DNA of 64,000 nt from Paralithodes platypus (Eukaryota; Arthropoda; Malacostraca; Decapoda; Lithodidae), in NCBI GenBank assembly GCA_032716605.1, contig CM064492.1, forward strand, positions 53,498,084 to 53,562,083, written 5' to 3'. Made by a program: the position numbers and the translations under genes. The notes under the pieces were generated by a model. That model made no database searches, had not been told where the DNA came from, and saw nothing but the letters and a program-made list of their open reading frames with translations. Each line of letters begins with the position of its first letter. The first letter of the stretch is position 1. Below, piece after piece: positions 21,886 through 33,236 of the stretch.

Positions 21886-23207
21886 AAACCATTGTTTGAA
21901 CACTTGATCCTCAGTGTTTTGGAGGACAAGCAACCTAGAAGGGTCACTAGACCTGTTGTTGCTTTATTTCCTTTGTACTCCTTTGTACCTTTTTACTAAT
22001 TTCTGTTTCGGTACTCTTGGTGTAGGGTCTTTAGTACAAAGTCTCTAGTGTCATGACACAGCGACGAGGTAACGGGCTAACGTTAGGAAATAGGTAAGAT
22101 CATGAACTTACTATTTTCGCTCAATCTGCCACTGACTGTTGTAAGAGTGTTCAATGAACCCAAGTTCGGTGATTAAACCTTTTTACTGTATTTGTCCTTG
22201 ACCATGGTGTTGGACAGATATAGTTTGGACTTTTGTATGCTAAGTGCTGTTATTCAGACGGTATCTCGCAAAGCCCGAACCATTAGATTTGGCTTGCCAT
22301 GGCAAGATTTACTTTAATAGTTTGTTAGAGTGCGGGATTGATACTAGAAGTCAGTTTGTGGCATGCCCTTCTGTGCTACTTCCAATATCAAAATTGAAGC
22401 CTAATAGAGATCCTGATGTCACTATGCCATGGCATGTAAAAACAAAAGTTCACCTAATAGGGAAAAGAATTCCTCGCCATGGTATCCACCATGGCTTCAA
22501 TTGCTTCTTGAATGGGAGGGTAATTCATAGGCTCAAACTCTTGCATGTAAGTTTATTCGAGCCCTTGAATTGCTTACTCTACTTGGTTCTCGTCGAGCTG
22601 GTCATGACGTTGGCTGCTATGTCCCAGGGCTGTTAGTTGAAGGTCAAAAGGTCATAAGTACAAGGGACCTTATTTATGGGGAGTAAGTAGACCTCCTAGA
22701 AATTTGCGCGCTGACGGTGAGACATCTGCGCGGAAGATCGGCGCATCGGGATAGGTGAAATTTGTTTATGCTGTTCCTTTTCTGCTTGGCTGTATATTGT
22801 TTTCTTCTTCTGTGTTCCAGTATGGCCGAACGTGATCCTTATTGTTTTTCCTGGTGTGGGTGGTAGAGTAGGGTTGATGGTGGCAATTCTGGCATCCTGG
22901 GTATTAGTGCGTAGTGGGGCACATTTGGACTTGGGGTGGCCATTTTGTTGTTCCTTTGTCTTCGTCTTTTTATTCCTGTTGGTAGGTGGTATTGCTGATT
23001 GTTTCTTGCTTGGTGGTGAGTTCTCCTTCTGTTGCTGTTTCCTTTTCTTATTTCTTGTTTACTCTGTGCTTGTCCGGGGTGTGGTGGTTTGTGGCATTCT
23101 CTTATTCTTCGTTCCTTTTTCTTTAGTTTCTCCTTCTGTTTCTCTGCTCCGTTTTTCTTGTTGGGCTGGCATGGTGGTGATCTTTAATTCGGGTATATTA
23201 CTTTTAC
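21886..23207. other. Unassigned region with two small ORFs
   Basis: 22244-22636 (130 codons) and 22832-23218 (128 codons) are open on the plus strand. The first shows no domain I recognise. The second is Leu/Phe/Val-rich and arises from T/G-rich low-complexity DNA, so I do not treat it as a membrane protein gene. The stretch 22270-22500 contains four CCATGG sites, which may mark an old repeat. Confidence 0.4.
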
Positions 23208-23590
23208 TACTTGAATGAACCTTTTACTTCATGGATGAACTTTTTACTACATGAACGTATCTTTTACTACATGAATAAAACTTTTACTATATGAATACGC
23301 CTTTTACTACACGAATGAATCTTTTTACAGCATAAATGAATCTTTTAATACATGAATGAGTTTTTGTCTACATGAATGAACCTTTTACTATATGAATGAT
23401 CCTTGTACTACATAAATGAAACTTTTACGACATGCATGAACCTTTTTATTACATGAATGAACCTTTTAATACATGCATGCATCTTTTACTGCATGAATGA
23501 ACCTTTTACTACATGAATGAACCTTTTACGAATGTACCTTTTATTACATGAATTACCTACTTCTTTATGAATATACCTTTTACTGCATTA
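23208..23590. repeat. 20-21-bp minisatellite
   Basis: About 17-18 imperfect tandem units of the form CTTTTACTACATGAATGAAC, starting within the end of the preceding ORF. Units vary by substitutions and one-base indels, so the array is old. Confidence 0.92.
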
Positions 23591-23671
23591 ATGGACCCTT
23601 CCTAATCGAAACAAAATCGTCTAATAAGAGCCAGAAAAAGAAGAGAAATTCGTCATCGTATCTTGAAAGGG
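23591..23671. mobile_element. Right end of a TTAA-type MITE
   Basis: Carries AAATCGTCTAATAAGAGCCAG and ends GAAAGGG next to TTAA (23672-23675), as in other family members. The left end has been lost into the minisatellite. Confidence 0.55.
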
Positions 23672-23702
23672 TTAATTTTTACAACACAAAGATTGACATG
23701 CA

Positions 23703-24290
23703 CCACATAGATAATGATATGATGGGTGATTAGGTGTTCATAGTTTTATTTTAATGATATGATGGGTGATTAGGTGTTCATAGTTTTATTTTAATGATAT
23801 GAGGTGATTAGGTGTTCATAGTTTTATTTTAATGATATGATGGGTGATTAGGTGTTCATAGTTTTATTTTTGTATTCATATTTTTTATTTTTTTATTTAG
23901 GTGTTTGTATTTGTTTGTGTTTACTTTACTTTCACAATATTATTATCAAACGAATAAATTTAGCTAATAAAGTGATAGGTGATTAGGTGTTTATATATTA
24001 ATACATGGTTTCGCAATTATCAAATGACTTTAGTTAGCTAATAAAGTGATGCCGGTAGGTGATTAGGTATTTTTTTATTTTTTACTTTTACTTTGTGCTT
24101 ATCAAAGGACTTTATTAAGCTAATAATTAGATAGGTGATTAGGTCTTTATATTTTCCTACTTTATTATCGCACTTATCAAACGACTTTATTGAGCTAATA
24201 ATGTGATAGGTGATTAAATGTGTTTAATTTTATGTTCTTAATTTATTTTTGCAATAATCCGACAAATTTAATAAGCTAATGAGTGACGTG
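23703..24290. repeat. Two nested tandem repeats built on GGTGATTAGGTGTT
   Basis: 23709-23870 holds four copies of a ~41-bp unit (ATGATATGATGGGTGATTAG followed by GTGTTCATAGTTTTATTTTA). 23935-24290 holds about five more diverged ~75-80-bp units combining CTTATCAAACGACTTTATT, AGCTAATAA and GATAGGTGATTAGGT. The array ends at a GAATGGGTTAA resembling a TTAA-MITE terminus (24306-24309). Confidence 0.85.
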
Positions 24291-24309
24291 CTGGTCCTGA
24301 ATGGGTTAA

Positions 24310-24935
24310 TACTGATGAGGACTGAATGATAAGGGATGAAGGTAGTAACCCAGGAGCTGCGGGAAGACTCTTAAGATCCTGGGCCTAAAAAAATCAATTT
24401 AAAACACCCCAAAAAAACTTGAACCCTTTTTTTTTTTTGCCCCTGGGCAATGCCAAATATCATTCCTCCACATCCCCTCCTCTCCCACTTCCCCCCCCCC
24501 CCCCCCCTCCTTCAATTATCACCTATTTTCCCTGTTATTCCCTTATTATGTGGTCTATTTTTGTGCTAACATTAGCGAGTTGCTAGCAGGGTGTTGTCAT
24601 CAGTGTTACCAAGCGTGGGAATTAGGGGAGAAGTCAGGAAGAGAATTGAGAGGTACCTCCAGTGTCTCTCAAAGCTTCGTGAGTGGAAGGTTGGCTCACA
24701 CTCACTCACACACACTCTCGCTTTCATTTCGCAATTTTGACCAGCCAAACACTGTTTCCACTTGTTTTATTGTTGTAACTGGTTAATATCTTCATATTAA
24801 TGGTAAAATAGGCGCATATGAATAAGTATTAACGATATTTATGGTAAAACAACGATGTTAGTGATGGGAACAGCTCAAATACGTGCGCACAGGCGTGTGG
24901 TGTCTCATACCCCCCATGCATGCGCAGCCGAGAGG
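24310..24935. other. Non-coding with homopolymers
   Basis: Poly-T at about 24428-24439, poly-C at about 24491-24507 and CACTCACACACACT runs near 24700. No gene recognised. Confidence 0.6.
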
Positions 24936-24939
24936 TTAA

Positions 24940-25304
24940 GGGGGCCCACCTCGTTTGTTGTCTCTCTTTCTCCCTCTCTCTCTGGGTTGTATCTATTCGG
25001 ACCCATTCAGCCTACTGTTTTAAGATGTTTATCCCCCTACAGGTGTCGATTTTTATTGCGGTAGTGAGCCAGAATATTTTTTGAAATGTTTTTGACAGCA
25101 GGCTAAATCTGTACATTTTTCGATAGGAAAATGTTTCCGGCGATGCCGGATTTCTCCATACAATGCTGGCTCGCTATCGCTCGCCAGGAAGAAATCGACA
25201 CCTGGATGGGGATAAACGTCTCAAAACAGTACTCTGATTGGGGCCGAATGGATACAAGCCAGAGAAAGAGAGAAAAGGGAGAACAAAAAAGCAGGTCACC
25301 CCCA
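24940..25304. repeat. Foldback element, 365 bp, arms ~165 bp
   Basis: Left and right halves are inverted copies: the left has TATTCGGACCCATTCAG and ACTGTTTTAAGATGTTTATC, and the right has the complements. Outer bases are TTAA at 24936-24939 and 25305-25308 with GGGGG next to them. It is the same family as 13733-14293. Confidence 0.85.
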
Positions 25305-25327
25305 TTAAGGGAAAAGCCTATATTGTC

Positions 25328-25425
25328 AAGGGTATAATATGAAGACAATCTAGTGTATATGTTTATATAGGTTACTGACACGAGGGAAGGAGGCTAGATT
25401 ACTCTCTCTCTCTCTCTTTCTCCCC
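25328..25425. repeat. Left member of a direct repeat flanking a CR1 copy
   Basis: Contains AGGGTATAATA, GTTACTGACACG, GGCTAGATTACTCTCTCTCT. The same ordered words occur at 27621-27735, on the other side of the LINE remnant at 25440-27600. Confidence 0.75.
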
Positions 25426-25439
25426 GCTAGCAGAAAAGT

Positions 25440-27600
25440 ATGGCCGCTAGAAGAAAAGTAAAATCACTAATAAAAACGGCAAAGAGGAAATATGAAATCA
25501 GCATAGCTAAAGATAGTAAGACTAATCCAAAGCAATTTTACAGATACATTCACAGTAGTAAGCAAATCAAAAGCGGGATAGGACCCATACTTAACACTCA
25601 AGGTGTTCTAGAAACAGATAGCAGAGACATAGCCTCTACTCTTAACGATTATTTCAGCTCCGTTTTTTCCACTACTACCAACATAAACACTCCACAAGCT
25701 ACTAATCAAACATGCACAATTGTAGGCCTACTCCCTGACTTCAAAATCGGCCAATCAAATGTCACTAGAAAGATTGAAAATAAATAAATCTCTCGGCCCA
25801 GACCTAATCATCCCCAAAATCCTAAAATTGGTCCAAGATGAAGTTGCTGAACCCCTTACCAAAATGTTTAACATGTCACTCCAACATGGACAATTACCTA
25901 CTGACTGGAAGACAGCGAATATTACACCGATATATAAAAAGGGAGATAAAAACTACCAGGTAATTACAGACCCATTAGCTTAACTTCCGTTATTGTAAAA
26001 CTATTAGAATCAATCATAAGAGACGAACTTGTACTCTTCATAGAGAATAACACTCTTATCAATAATAGTCAACATGGCTTCAGAGCAAAGAAATCATGCC
26101 TAACGAACCTTATCAAACCTTATCGAATGACAGCCTATTTAAGATTAATAATTTTACCAAAAGTCATGATATAGTGTACTTGGACTTTCAGAAGGCCTTC
26201 GACAAGATCCCTTATAATAAATTACTTCAAAAGGTCGAGAACCTAGGAATATAAGGCAAAACACTCAATTGGATAAGGAATTGGTTAAACGAAAGAAAGC
26301 AAAGAGTAATTATTAAATGGAGTTGAATCAGATTGGACTCCAGTGGCTAGTGGAGTCCCACAAGGTTCAGTACTGGGTCCATTATTGTTCATAATATATA
26401 TTAATTATATAGACAACGGCATCAATAATATAATTTCCAAATTCGCCGATGACACCAAGATAGGAAATGCAATAATCTCAGAAAGCGATAGAAGTAGCCT
26501 GCAATCGGATCTAAACAAAATATCGGAGTGGCCAGAAAATTGGCAGATGCCCTTTAATGTAAACAAATGCCAGATACTATAAATAGGCTCCCAAAAGAAC
26601 AAATACGAATACCACATGAATGGAGAAAAGATAAAGAGCGTATCACAGATAAAAGACCTAGGAGTGCTTATCAACGAAATTCTAAAATCTACAAGCCAAT
26701 GCACAGCAGCATCTAACAAAACAAATAGAGAACTAGAATTCATTAAAATACATTTTCATTGTCATAGTAAAGACATAGTTGTACCATTATATAAAAGTAT
26801 TGTGAGGCCACATCTGGAGTATGCTGTGCAATTTTGGTCTCCCTACTTATTAAGACAGAGAAACTCGAATCTGTTCAGTGTCGAGCAACAAAGTTAATCC
26901 CTTTCCTTAGAAATAAACCATACAATGAGAGATTAAGAGAACTCGATCTGCTTTCGCTTAAGAAATGGAGAATAAGGGGACAGCTGATAGTGTTTTAAGA
27001 TACTAAAAGGATTTAGTAACGTAAATTCTAATAATCTATTTAAGATAGCCAAAGAAGGTTCCACAAGAAGAAACCAATTAAAACTAACAGGCAGGAAAGC
27101 GAACCTAGACATAACTAAACATTTCTTCACCTACAGTATTATTAGTGAGTGGAATAAGCTCCCTAATGAAGTTATTGACAGTGACTCAATATACACATTT
27201 AAAAGAAAGGTTAGACTCATATCACAGAGAAGTTGGTCTGCAGTAGAAGCTGATCACTGACAAGAGGACCTGGCAGAAATGAACACGTTTTCAGTTGAAG
27301 AGAGCAGAACAAAAATAAAACAAAAAGTGAAGGTGTGCATGCCTTTTCCTTTCCATTTCTATCTATACTATAAATTCCTTCAGGCGATTTCCAAGCCCTG
27401 CAAGGTTATTCACTTCTAACTATTTTCATGTACGGCAAATTGCCGGAGGGTGGGGAGAGAGCCTTCATCTTTGCTGTCCTTTCCCTCCACTTTCTATTAG
27501 GGTTGCTATCTCTACTAAGATTAAGTTCTGGCTACCTCGCAGGTATCGTAAGATCTGTGTGGCCAGTGTATCTATGTATGTAAATCTATGTAAATCTCTC
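25440..27600 (+). pseudogene. Heavily decayed CR1-like LINE, subfamily B
   Basis: Fragments in several frames follow the CR1 order. A pre-RT segment (KRKYEISIAKDSKTNPKQFY) is followed by [122 protein letters not shown], then LRELDLLSLKKWR-like and WNKLPNEVIDS-like C-terminal pieces. At least five frameshifts or stops lie between them. The active-site FADD is kept but the ORF is beyond function. The end near 27597 shows CTATGTAAAT tandem units and shares GATCTGTGTGG with the copy at 20271-21885. It is older than the other CR1 copies in the window, by its damage. Confidence 0.88.
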
Positions 27601-27620
27601 CCTTGATGGTAGAGGATGTC

Positions 27621-27735
27621 TAGGGTATAATACTATGAGGGTAATCTAGGGTATATAATAGCTTACTGACACGTGGGCGATAATGATGCAGGGATGCTAG
27701 ATTATTCTCTCTCTCTCTCTCTCTCACTCTCACTC
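27621..27735. repeat. Right member of the direct repeat flanking the CR1 remnant
   Basis: Matches 25328-25425 in order and direction and ends in a longer CT repeat, (CT)n then CACTCT units. Confidence 0.7.
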
Positions 27736-28140
27736 TCACTCTCTCTCTCCGTTTGTGGCTATATGTTTTGTGTCTTTGTCTATCTATAATCTTTATCAAT
27801 CTATCAATTCATCTATCTATCTATGTATCACTCGTAATAGGTGGACTATGCAACAATAATATTCATGCAGTAGCGAATCTAATAATACAATAATGCATAC
27901 AAAAGTGCAGCCCCGTCATCAAAACAATGCATACATAACGGGGCTAATAACACACGTGGAATTATTAGCGTTCATTATAGCACGGATTGAATAGTAGTGT
28001 ATGTGATGTAGTGGGCAAGAGTAACGAAATCATAGTACTGTAGTAGAGTAGGAGTAGTTAAGTGATTTGGTAGTAGTAGTAGTAGTAGTACCGGTTTGAG
28101 TAGCAGCAGTATTAGTAGTAGCAGTAGTCGTAGTATTGGT

Positions 28141-28173
<33 letters not shown>

Positions 28174-28255
28174 AATAAAAATCAAAGGAAAACAAAGTAA
28201 TAGTAGTCGTAGTAGTAGTAGTAGTATTAGGAGCAGTAGTAGTTCGTTCGTTCGT
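27700..28255. repeat. Microsatellite cluster: (CT)n, (ATCT)n, (GTA)n
   Basis: (CT)n to about 27750, CTAT/ATCT tetranucleotides to about 27830, then (GTA)n blocks at about 28067-28090, 28141-28172 and 28202-28250. The (GTA)n tract resumes in the same sense at 37276-37440, beyond the interrupted LINE. Confidence 0.85.
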
Positions 28256-28430
28256 TCGTTAATTTTATTTCGTAATTTCTTACATAAGATACAATAATTA
28301 AGTTATGTACAGTAGTAGAGTAATAATATACACAATTTACAGTATATGGTAATAATTACATGTGTAAGATCATCATAAAGGTCTTTTCTTTAAGACTTTC
28401 TTAGTAGTTTGCAGACTCTGCCTAATCAAT

Positions 28431-29235
28431 AATTATGTGATAATAAAAAATGAATCTGTAAACAAAATAACTTAATAAAAAGATAATTACTTGAAATTTG
28501 TTTTATCATATGAAATTAAAATGTAAAAGCCAGAAAACAAATTGAGAAAAGTATAAACTCATAAAAGCAATAGTAACCTAAACAAGTATTATCTTATCCA
28601 AACAATTGTAAACAAATTATAAGATCTGATAAAGAAGTATATTATTTAAAAAACAAATACTTAAAACAAATGTGTAATATAAAACATTAAAAAGTAAAGA
28701 CAACCAAGATATTGAACACATTAACAAATATATAAATACAAACATTAAATATTATAGTACCGGTATCATATGAAGTTTAAAAGTGTAAACAACAGAAATG
28801 TTAATTAAAAGAGTACAAAAAAACAATAAAATTACTAATTATGTGATAATAAATAATAAAGCTGTAAACAGAATCACTTGATAAAAAGATAATTACCTGA
28901 CATTTGTTTTAGCATATTAAATTAAAATGTAAAAGCCAGAACAAAAATGAGAAACAAATCAAATCATAAAAACAATAGTAACCTTTAAAATAATTAAGCT
29001 AACTTATCGAAACAATTTAAAAAATATATAAAATCTGATAAAGAAGTATATATACAAAACAAAAACTTAAAACAAATGTGTAATATACAAAATAATAAAA
29101 AGTAAAGAAAACTAGGATATTGAACACATTAAAAATATATAAATACAAACATTAAAGATTATAGCATCATATGAAGTTAAAAAGTGTTAACAAAACACAG
29201 AACTGTTAATTAATAAAGTACAAAAAAGTAATAAA
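28431..29235 (-). repeat. Tandem duplication, ~406-bp period, in the LINE 3' region
   Basis: AATTATGTGATAATAA at 28431 and 28837 each starts a unit that proceeds through ATAAAAAGATAATTAC, AAATTAAAATGTAAAAGCCAG, AACATTAAA and AATAAAATGACTA-like words in the same order. The units differ by many substitutions and small indels. Confidence 0.85.
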
Positions 29236-30054
29236 ATGACTAAGAATTAATGATATTTCAGAAGCAATAATATATACACGCCTTTCCTCATGTCTCTGAA
29301 CCCAAGATATTCGAGAGGTTATGATATCTATATCTTCTTGAAGAATGTTAATGTTATAGTTAGCTTTAAATAAGGCAATGATATTGTTAATAAGAAATCC
29401 ACCTTTTAGGTAAATCATGTTATACCTGATGAGTGGGTTATGCAGTGTCATTAATCTTTTTAGATATCTTGCTTGAGTCAGTGTAGTATGATGTTTTAAT
29501 AATAACTTATTACAGTTGTTTGCAGTAATGTGGCTGCTTGAACAACGAGGAACACCAGACATTCTTTTAAAGGCATTATGGTATGCCAATTCAATTTTTT
29601 TTTTTTTTTGTTAGACTTAAAACTTGCCTGGGCATTTCAGAGAGGTAGACCATGATCAGGGACACAATAAGAATTAAATAAAAATAGAAGAGCATTTATA
29701 TCTAAATCTTAAAATCTTTAAAAAATACTGTTAAAAGAAGAATACAAATTATTTAGTCTAAAATCTATATCATTAAGATCTTTAAAATTGTTTAAAATGT
29801 TATGTCCTAAATATTTGTAGCAATTAACCACTTGAATATTATCATGATTTAAAATAACGTTTTGTCTTTGTAAGTTTGACTTATGGTTAAAAATCATGCA
29901 CTTAGTTTTATCCCTATTAATCAATAATTTATGGTCCTCCTAACTGGAGCACAATACACTATACAGATTTTCCATTTCAGTCACTGACCCAGCAAGGAGT
30001 CCTAAATCATCTGCGTATGCTAATGTATTATTCTTAAAAAAATCCATAATTACA
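29206..30054 (-). pseudogene. LINE reverse transcriptase, C-terminal half
   Basis: Read on the minus strand: the catalytic box LAYADDLGLLAGS comes first (about 30000-30040), then a premature stop, then LINRDKTKCMIFNHKS, YKYLGHNIL, and in the last frame (29206-29589) YHNAFKRMSGVPRCSSSH, a usual LINE C-terminal segment. A poly-T run (about 29591-29604) and frameshifts separate the pieces. The protein is directly continuous in frame with the segment at 37113-37275, which supplies RGVRQGGVLSPFLFN just before the active site. It is non-functional. Endonuclease and the N terminus of RT are absent. Confidence 0.87.
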
Positions 30055-30059
30055 ACCAT

Positions 30060-30606
30060 TATCCTGTTTATTATTCCTAGGGGGTAGAGGAGAAACGGAT
30101 ATAAATTAAATAATTAAACCTGGAAAGATGAATTGGCCTAGGCTATAAATGTGATACCGGGTCAGCGTTTGACTTACTTGTAAACATGTATGTGTAGGTT
30201 ATCTGTGGTAGTCCCAGTAATATCTATGAAGTACTTCTAGTCTTAAAGGAACTTAGCTGTGATGCAAAGAGTGTAGCTTAGGTGATGGACATGTCGATAG
30301 GTGAATATCAGTGAAGTTCTTGTGTTATGTGGCAGCAACTGGTGGTTTGTTGTTAGCGGGACGAAGGGTGTGTGAAGTGTGTCTGATATTCCCTTTTATC
30401 GTGACGATATCAAATATATTTAAGGGTTCTATATCGTCCCCGTGATTAAATAAAAAGGGAAAATAAACTAAGATATAATTGGTGTAACCACAGTAATATT
30501 TATCCACAAAGATAAATAAAGTAATGCGTATAAACAAAAAGGAACCAGCTGTCGTGAACCCGGGAAATTCAAACTACGGTGTAGATACCAGCTAGGATTC
30601 ACGACA
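30060..30606 (-). repeat. BEL LTR (3')
   Basis: Begins TATCCTGTTTATTATTCC and ends ATTCACGACA on the plus strand, matching 36561-37107. Confidence 0.93.
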
Positions 30607-30635
30607 TACTCCGCCACCAGTTATATACAAAGTAA

Positions 30636-32045
30636 TTACAATTGTCCCGTCCCGATCATGGATCGCCACAACTGGGAGGAACCCAAAGCAGCCCGACGTG
30701 ACGGCCTCTGAGGGGTATCACCTCGGTCCGCCCCAGTAGCAGGAAGGATATTATCAGAGTTCGGCTTGCTGTCGCCATCCACTACCTCTAAATCTATCTC
30801 TAGTGGGTATAGCTTAACCACCAGTCTGGTGGTCAAACCGGCTCCTGTTTTTACCTGAACTACCCTACATTCGTGGTCAGGACCACGAAGAAGTTTCATT
30901 ATCCGACCTATACGCCAAAAGAGTCGGGGGCCGTCATCATGTACTAGAACGACGTCCCCAACTTGTGGCGATGCTATCCCTCTTTTTACCATTAAGTGAC
31001 GATGTTGCTCCCTGAGTGCTATTAAATAATCAGTGCTCCACCTTTTCCACAGGTTGTGTGAGAGTTTCGTTACATATTGGAAGCGTTGGTTGACGGAATC
31101 GTTGTTACGCCACGTTGTGTTCTTGAGATCCTCATCCGTGACTTCTCGCCTTGGAAAGCTTCTGATCCGCCTCCCATGAACCAGTTGTGAAGGAGTGATG
31201 GGTAGAGGGTCCTCAAGATCATTGTAGGTGTAGCCAAGCGGGCGATCATTGACTGTGGCCTCGAGCTCCAGTAATACCGTATTCAGTTCCTCTGTGGTAA
31301 CTAATGCTCGACCCAGTACCTTCTTCAAGCCAGCCTTTAGGATGCCAATGACCCGTTCCCATATGGCACCGAACCATGGCGCCCTGGCCGGTATAAACCG
31401 CCACTCGCACTTGAATTCCGCCAGAGTACCTTTTAACCTTGCATCATCTATCAACTCCCGTAATGTACTGGCTCCGCTAACAAATGTGGTGGCATTATCA
31501 CTCATCATAATCTCAGGGTAACCCCTCCTGCTACTAAACCTACGGAACGCATGCAAAAATGATTCGCAGGAGAGGTTAGACACCGTCTCTACATGGACCG
31601 CTCTAGTAACTGCACAGGTGAATAAGACTACATATAATTTACTTACAGTACCCCCCTTCTCTTTTCCTGGCAAGGCACCTGTGTAGTCAACCCCCGTTAC
31701 CTGGAAAGGACTCACTTCCTGAACCCTAAACTCCGGCAATGGAGGGGCCTGTACAGCACGGTATGATGTACCTTGCAATCTCTTGCAGATGATACATCCC
31801 CTTAAGGCTTTCTTTACTACCTGTCTAATCTTGGGGATCCACCATCTTTGCCTTATGTAATTTACAACATAACTAACACCACTATGGTTACACACTTTGT
31901 GGCAGTAATTACTAAGGAGAGTGGCTATACGATGTTTATTAGGGATAAGGATAGGGTACTTGGCGCTATCATGTAAAGCTGACAAGTGTAGCCTACCTCT
32001 ACAGCGTATCATTCCTCCCTCCATATTGAGGCCTAACTGCTTCAC
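30636..32045 (-). CDS. BEL/Pao integrase
   Basis: An open frame of 469 codons with all integrase elements. A zinc-binding region is seen as H-NHSGVSYVVNYIRQRWW and CIICKR (residues ~50-90). The rve core has Asp in TGVDYTGAL (~118) and in MMSDNATTF (~181), and Glu in FGAIWERVIGILK (~230), so the triad is complete. After the core, PLTPITPSQLVHGRR-like sequence leads to a DUF5641-type C-terminal domain, VGDVVLVHDDGPRLFWRIGRI (~345-365). The start codon is not certain because the frame is the C-terminal part of a pol polyprotein; a stop or frameshift near 32046-32072 separates it from the upstream piece. Integrase inserts element cDNA into the genome and the perfect TSD fits. This is the best-kept enzyme of the BEL copy. 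Confidence 0.92.
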   Translation of the reverse strand: MKQLGLNMEGGMIRCRGRLHLSALHDSAKYPILIPNKHRIATLLSNYCHKVCNHSGVSYVVNYIRQRWWIPKIRQVVKKALRGCIICKRLQGTSYRAVQAPPLPEFRVQEVSPFQVTGVDYTGALPGKEKGGTVSKLYVVLFTCAVTRAVHVETVSNLSCESFLHAFRRFSSRRGYPEIMMSDNATTFVSGASTLRELIDDARLKGTLAEFKCEWRFIPARAPWFGAIWERVIGILKAGLKKVLGRALVTTEELNTVLLELEATVNDRPLGYTYNDLEDPLPITPSQLVHGRRIRSFPRREVTDEDLKNTTWRNNDSVNQRFQYVTKLSHNLWKRWSTDYLIALREQHRHLMVKRGIASPQVGDVVLVHDDGPRLFWRIGRIMKLLRGPDHECRVVQVKTGAGLTTRLVVKLYPLEIDLEVVDGDSKPNSDNILPATGADRGDTPQRPSRRAALGSSQLWRSMIGTGQL

Positions 32046-32072
32046 TATATTGCTTGGTGTGCCCTGTCCTTT

Positions 32073-32402
32073 TTACAAATAGTGGTGTTCCTCAGAGTAA
32101 CCTTCTCTCTGAGCTACCTTAATCATGGCTGACTCTGCTGCTCTTAATTCCGGCACCGTCAAGTATGCCGGTTTTGCCTGATAGCTCCCTTGTGTCTTCT
32201 CTCTAAGAGTCCTAATAAACCTAAGGACCCATGCCATTACATGCCATGACTTCATATATGAGCCATACCGGTCCCAATTCAATATGGCAGTAGGGGCAAC
32301 CGGTACTGGCAATGACAGGGTTCCTTCTTGACTCGTGTTACAACCCACAGTGGTGTCCCCTCCTATTAAGCCCCCTATTGGGCTATGATCTGGCCATAGC
32401 AT
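32073..32402 (-). pseudogene. BEL pol segment between RNase H and integrase
   Basis: 109 codons beginning immediately after an in-frame stop that ends the RNase H frame, so it is a read-through continuation and not a separate gene. It includes WDRYGSYMKSWHVMAWVLRFI and LTVPELRAAESAMIKVAQRE, both common in the linker before BEL integrases. It ends just upstream of the integrase ORF. Confidence 0.85.
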
Positions 32403-33236
32403 TTAGTGAGGTAGCCATGTGGGCCCTCCCCACCAATGCGAAGAAGCAACTAAGGACACATATGAAATCCCTCTGGTGACTAGATCACTGGGGTTGTCCT
32501 CTGTGGACACATAACGAAAATGAGCGCCGGGGACTAATGACTTTATCTCATCAACTCTATTTTGAACATATATAAGCAAAATCTTTTTACTAGGCAACCA
32601 GCATAGGGTTATCTGGCTGTCCGACCAGAGGTATACATTCTCTATAATCAGCTCGTCCGCGTAGGCCTCACATATATAACATGCGAGACGAGCTGCGAGA
32701 AGAACAGCAGTCAACTCCATCTTAGGTATGGTGAGGGACTTAATAGGCGCCACCTTAGCTTTGGCCATGACTAACCTACTCACCTCATCACCAACCGCAT
32801 AGGCCGCTACACCATATGCTACTGAGCTAGCGTCACTAAATAGGTGCAGCGTAACTCTCTTAGAATTAGTGACCTGACGGGGAAACATGATACCTGTACT
32901 ATCTATCATATCGTAATAAATATCCTGCCAGTTAGCTCTCATGTCATCTGGAAGGGGTACATCCCACCCACACTCTAATCTCCACAAGTCCTGTACGAAC
33001 CTCCGCGCCCGGATGGTTACCGGTAGCAACACTCCTAGAGGATCGAACACACTCGCGGTTAGACTTAGAGCCTCGCGTTTTGTAACCAATGCAGGGCTAC
33101 TTCCGCGGCAATTAACCTGTAACATATCCTTATCAGTCAGCCACGCAACGCCAAGTACCTTAACCCCATCTTGTTTGGCGGAAGCTATACCCTTCAGGTG
33201 CAACAGTTCCCGCAAACTCTCATTATTGTGACCCAC
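32403..33236 (-). pseudogene. BEL RT thumb / RNase H
   Basis: 277 codons. KVLGVAWLTDKDML and TKREALSLTASVFDPLGVLLPVTI (residues ~25-75) are the conserved BEL segment after the RT palm. RNase H follows: LHLFSDASSVAYGVAAY (~130), PKMELTAVLLAARL (~170), YLWSDSQITLCWL (~204) and DNPSDLVTRG (~245), giving the acidic residues of the active site. The frame overlaps the upstream gag-RT ORF by about 40 bases in a different frame; a single-base loss near 33225 explains it. RNase H degrades the RNA strand during reverse transcription. Confidence 0.92.

Larger units (their letters stand above)
28240..30059 (-). mobile_element. LINE, minus strand, 3' part (left half of a split element)
   Basis: Contains the C-terminal half of the RT and a long AT-rich 3' region ending in (CGAA)n on the minus strand (about 28241-28260). 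Continues at 37113 after removal of the BEL element. Clade not assigned. Confidence 0.85.

Noticed and set aside
22832..23218. Hydrophobic 128-residue ORF as a membrane protein
   Set aside because: It arises from T/G-rich low-complexity DNA and runs into a minisatellite. No homologue recognised.
23208..23590. CRISPR-like array
   Set aside because: The repeats are contiguous with no unique spacers, and the DNA is eukaryotic. It is a minisatellite.
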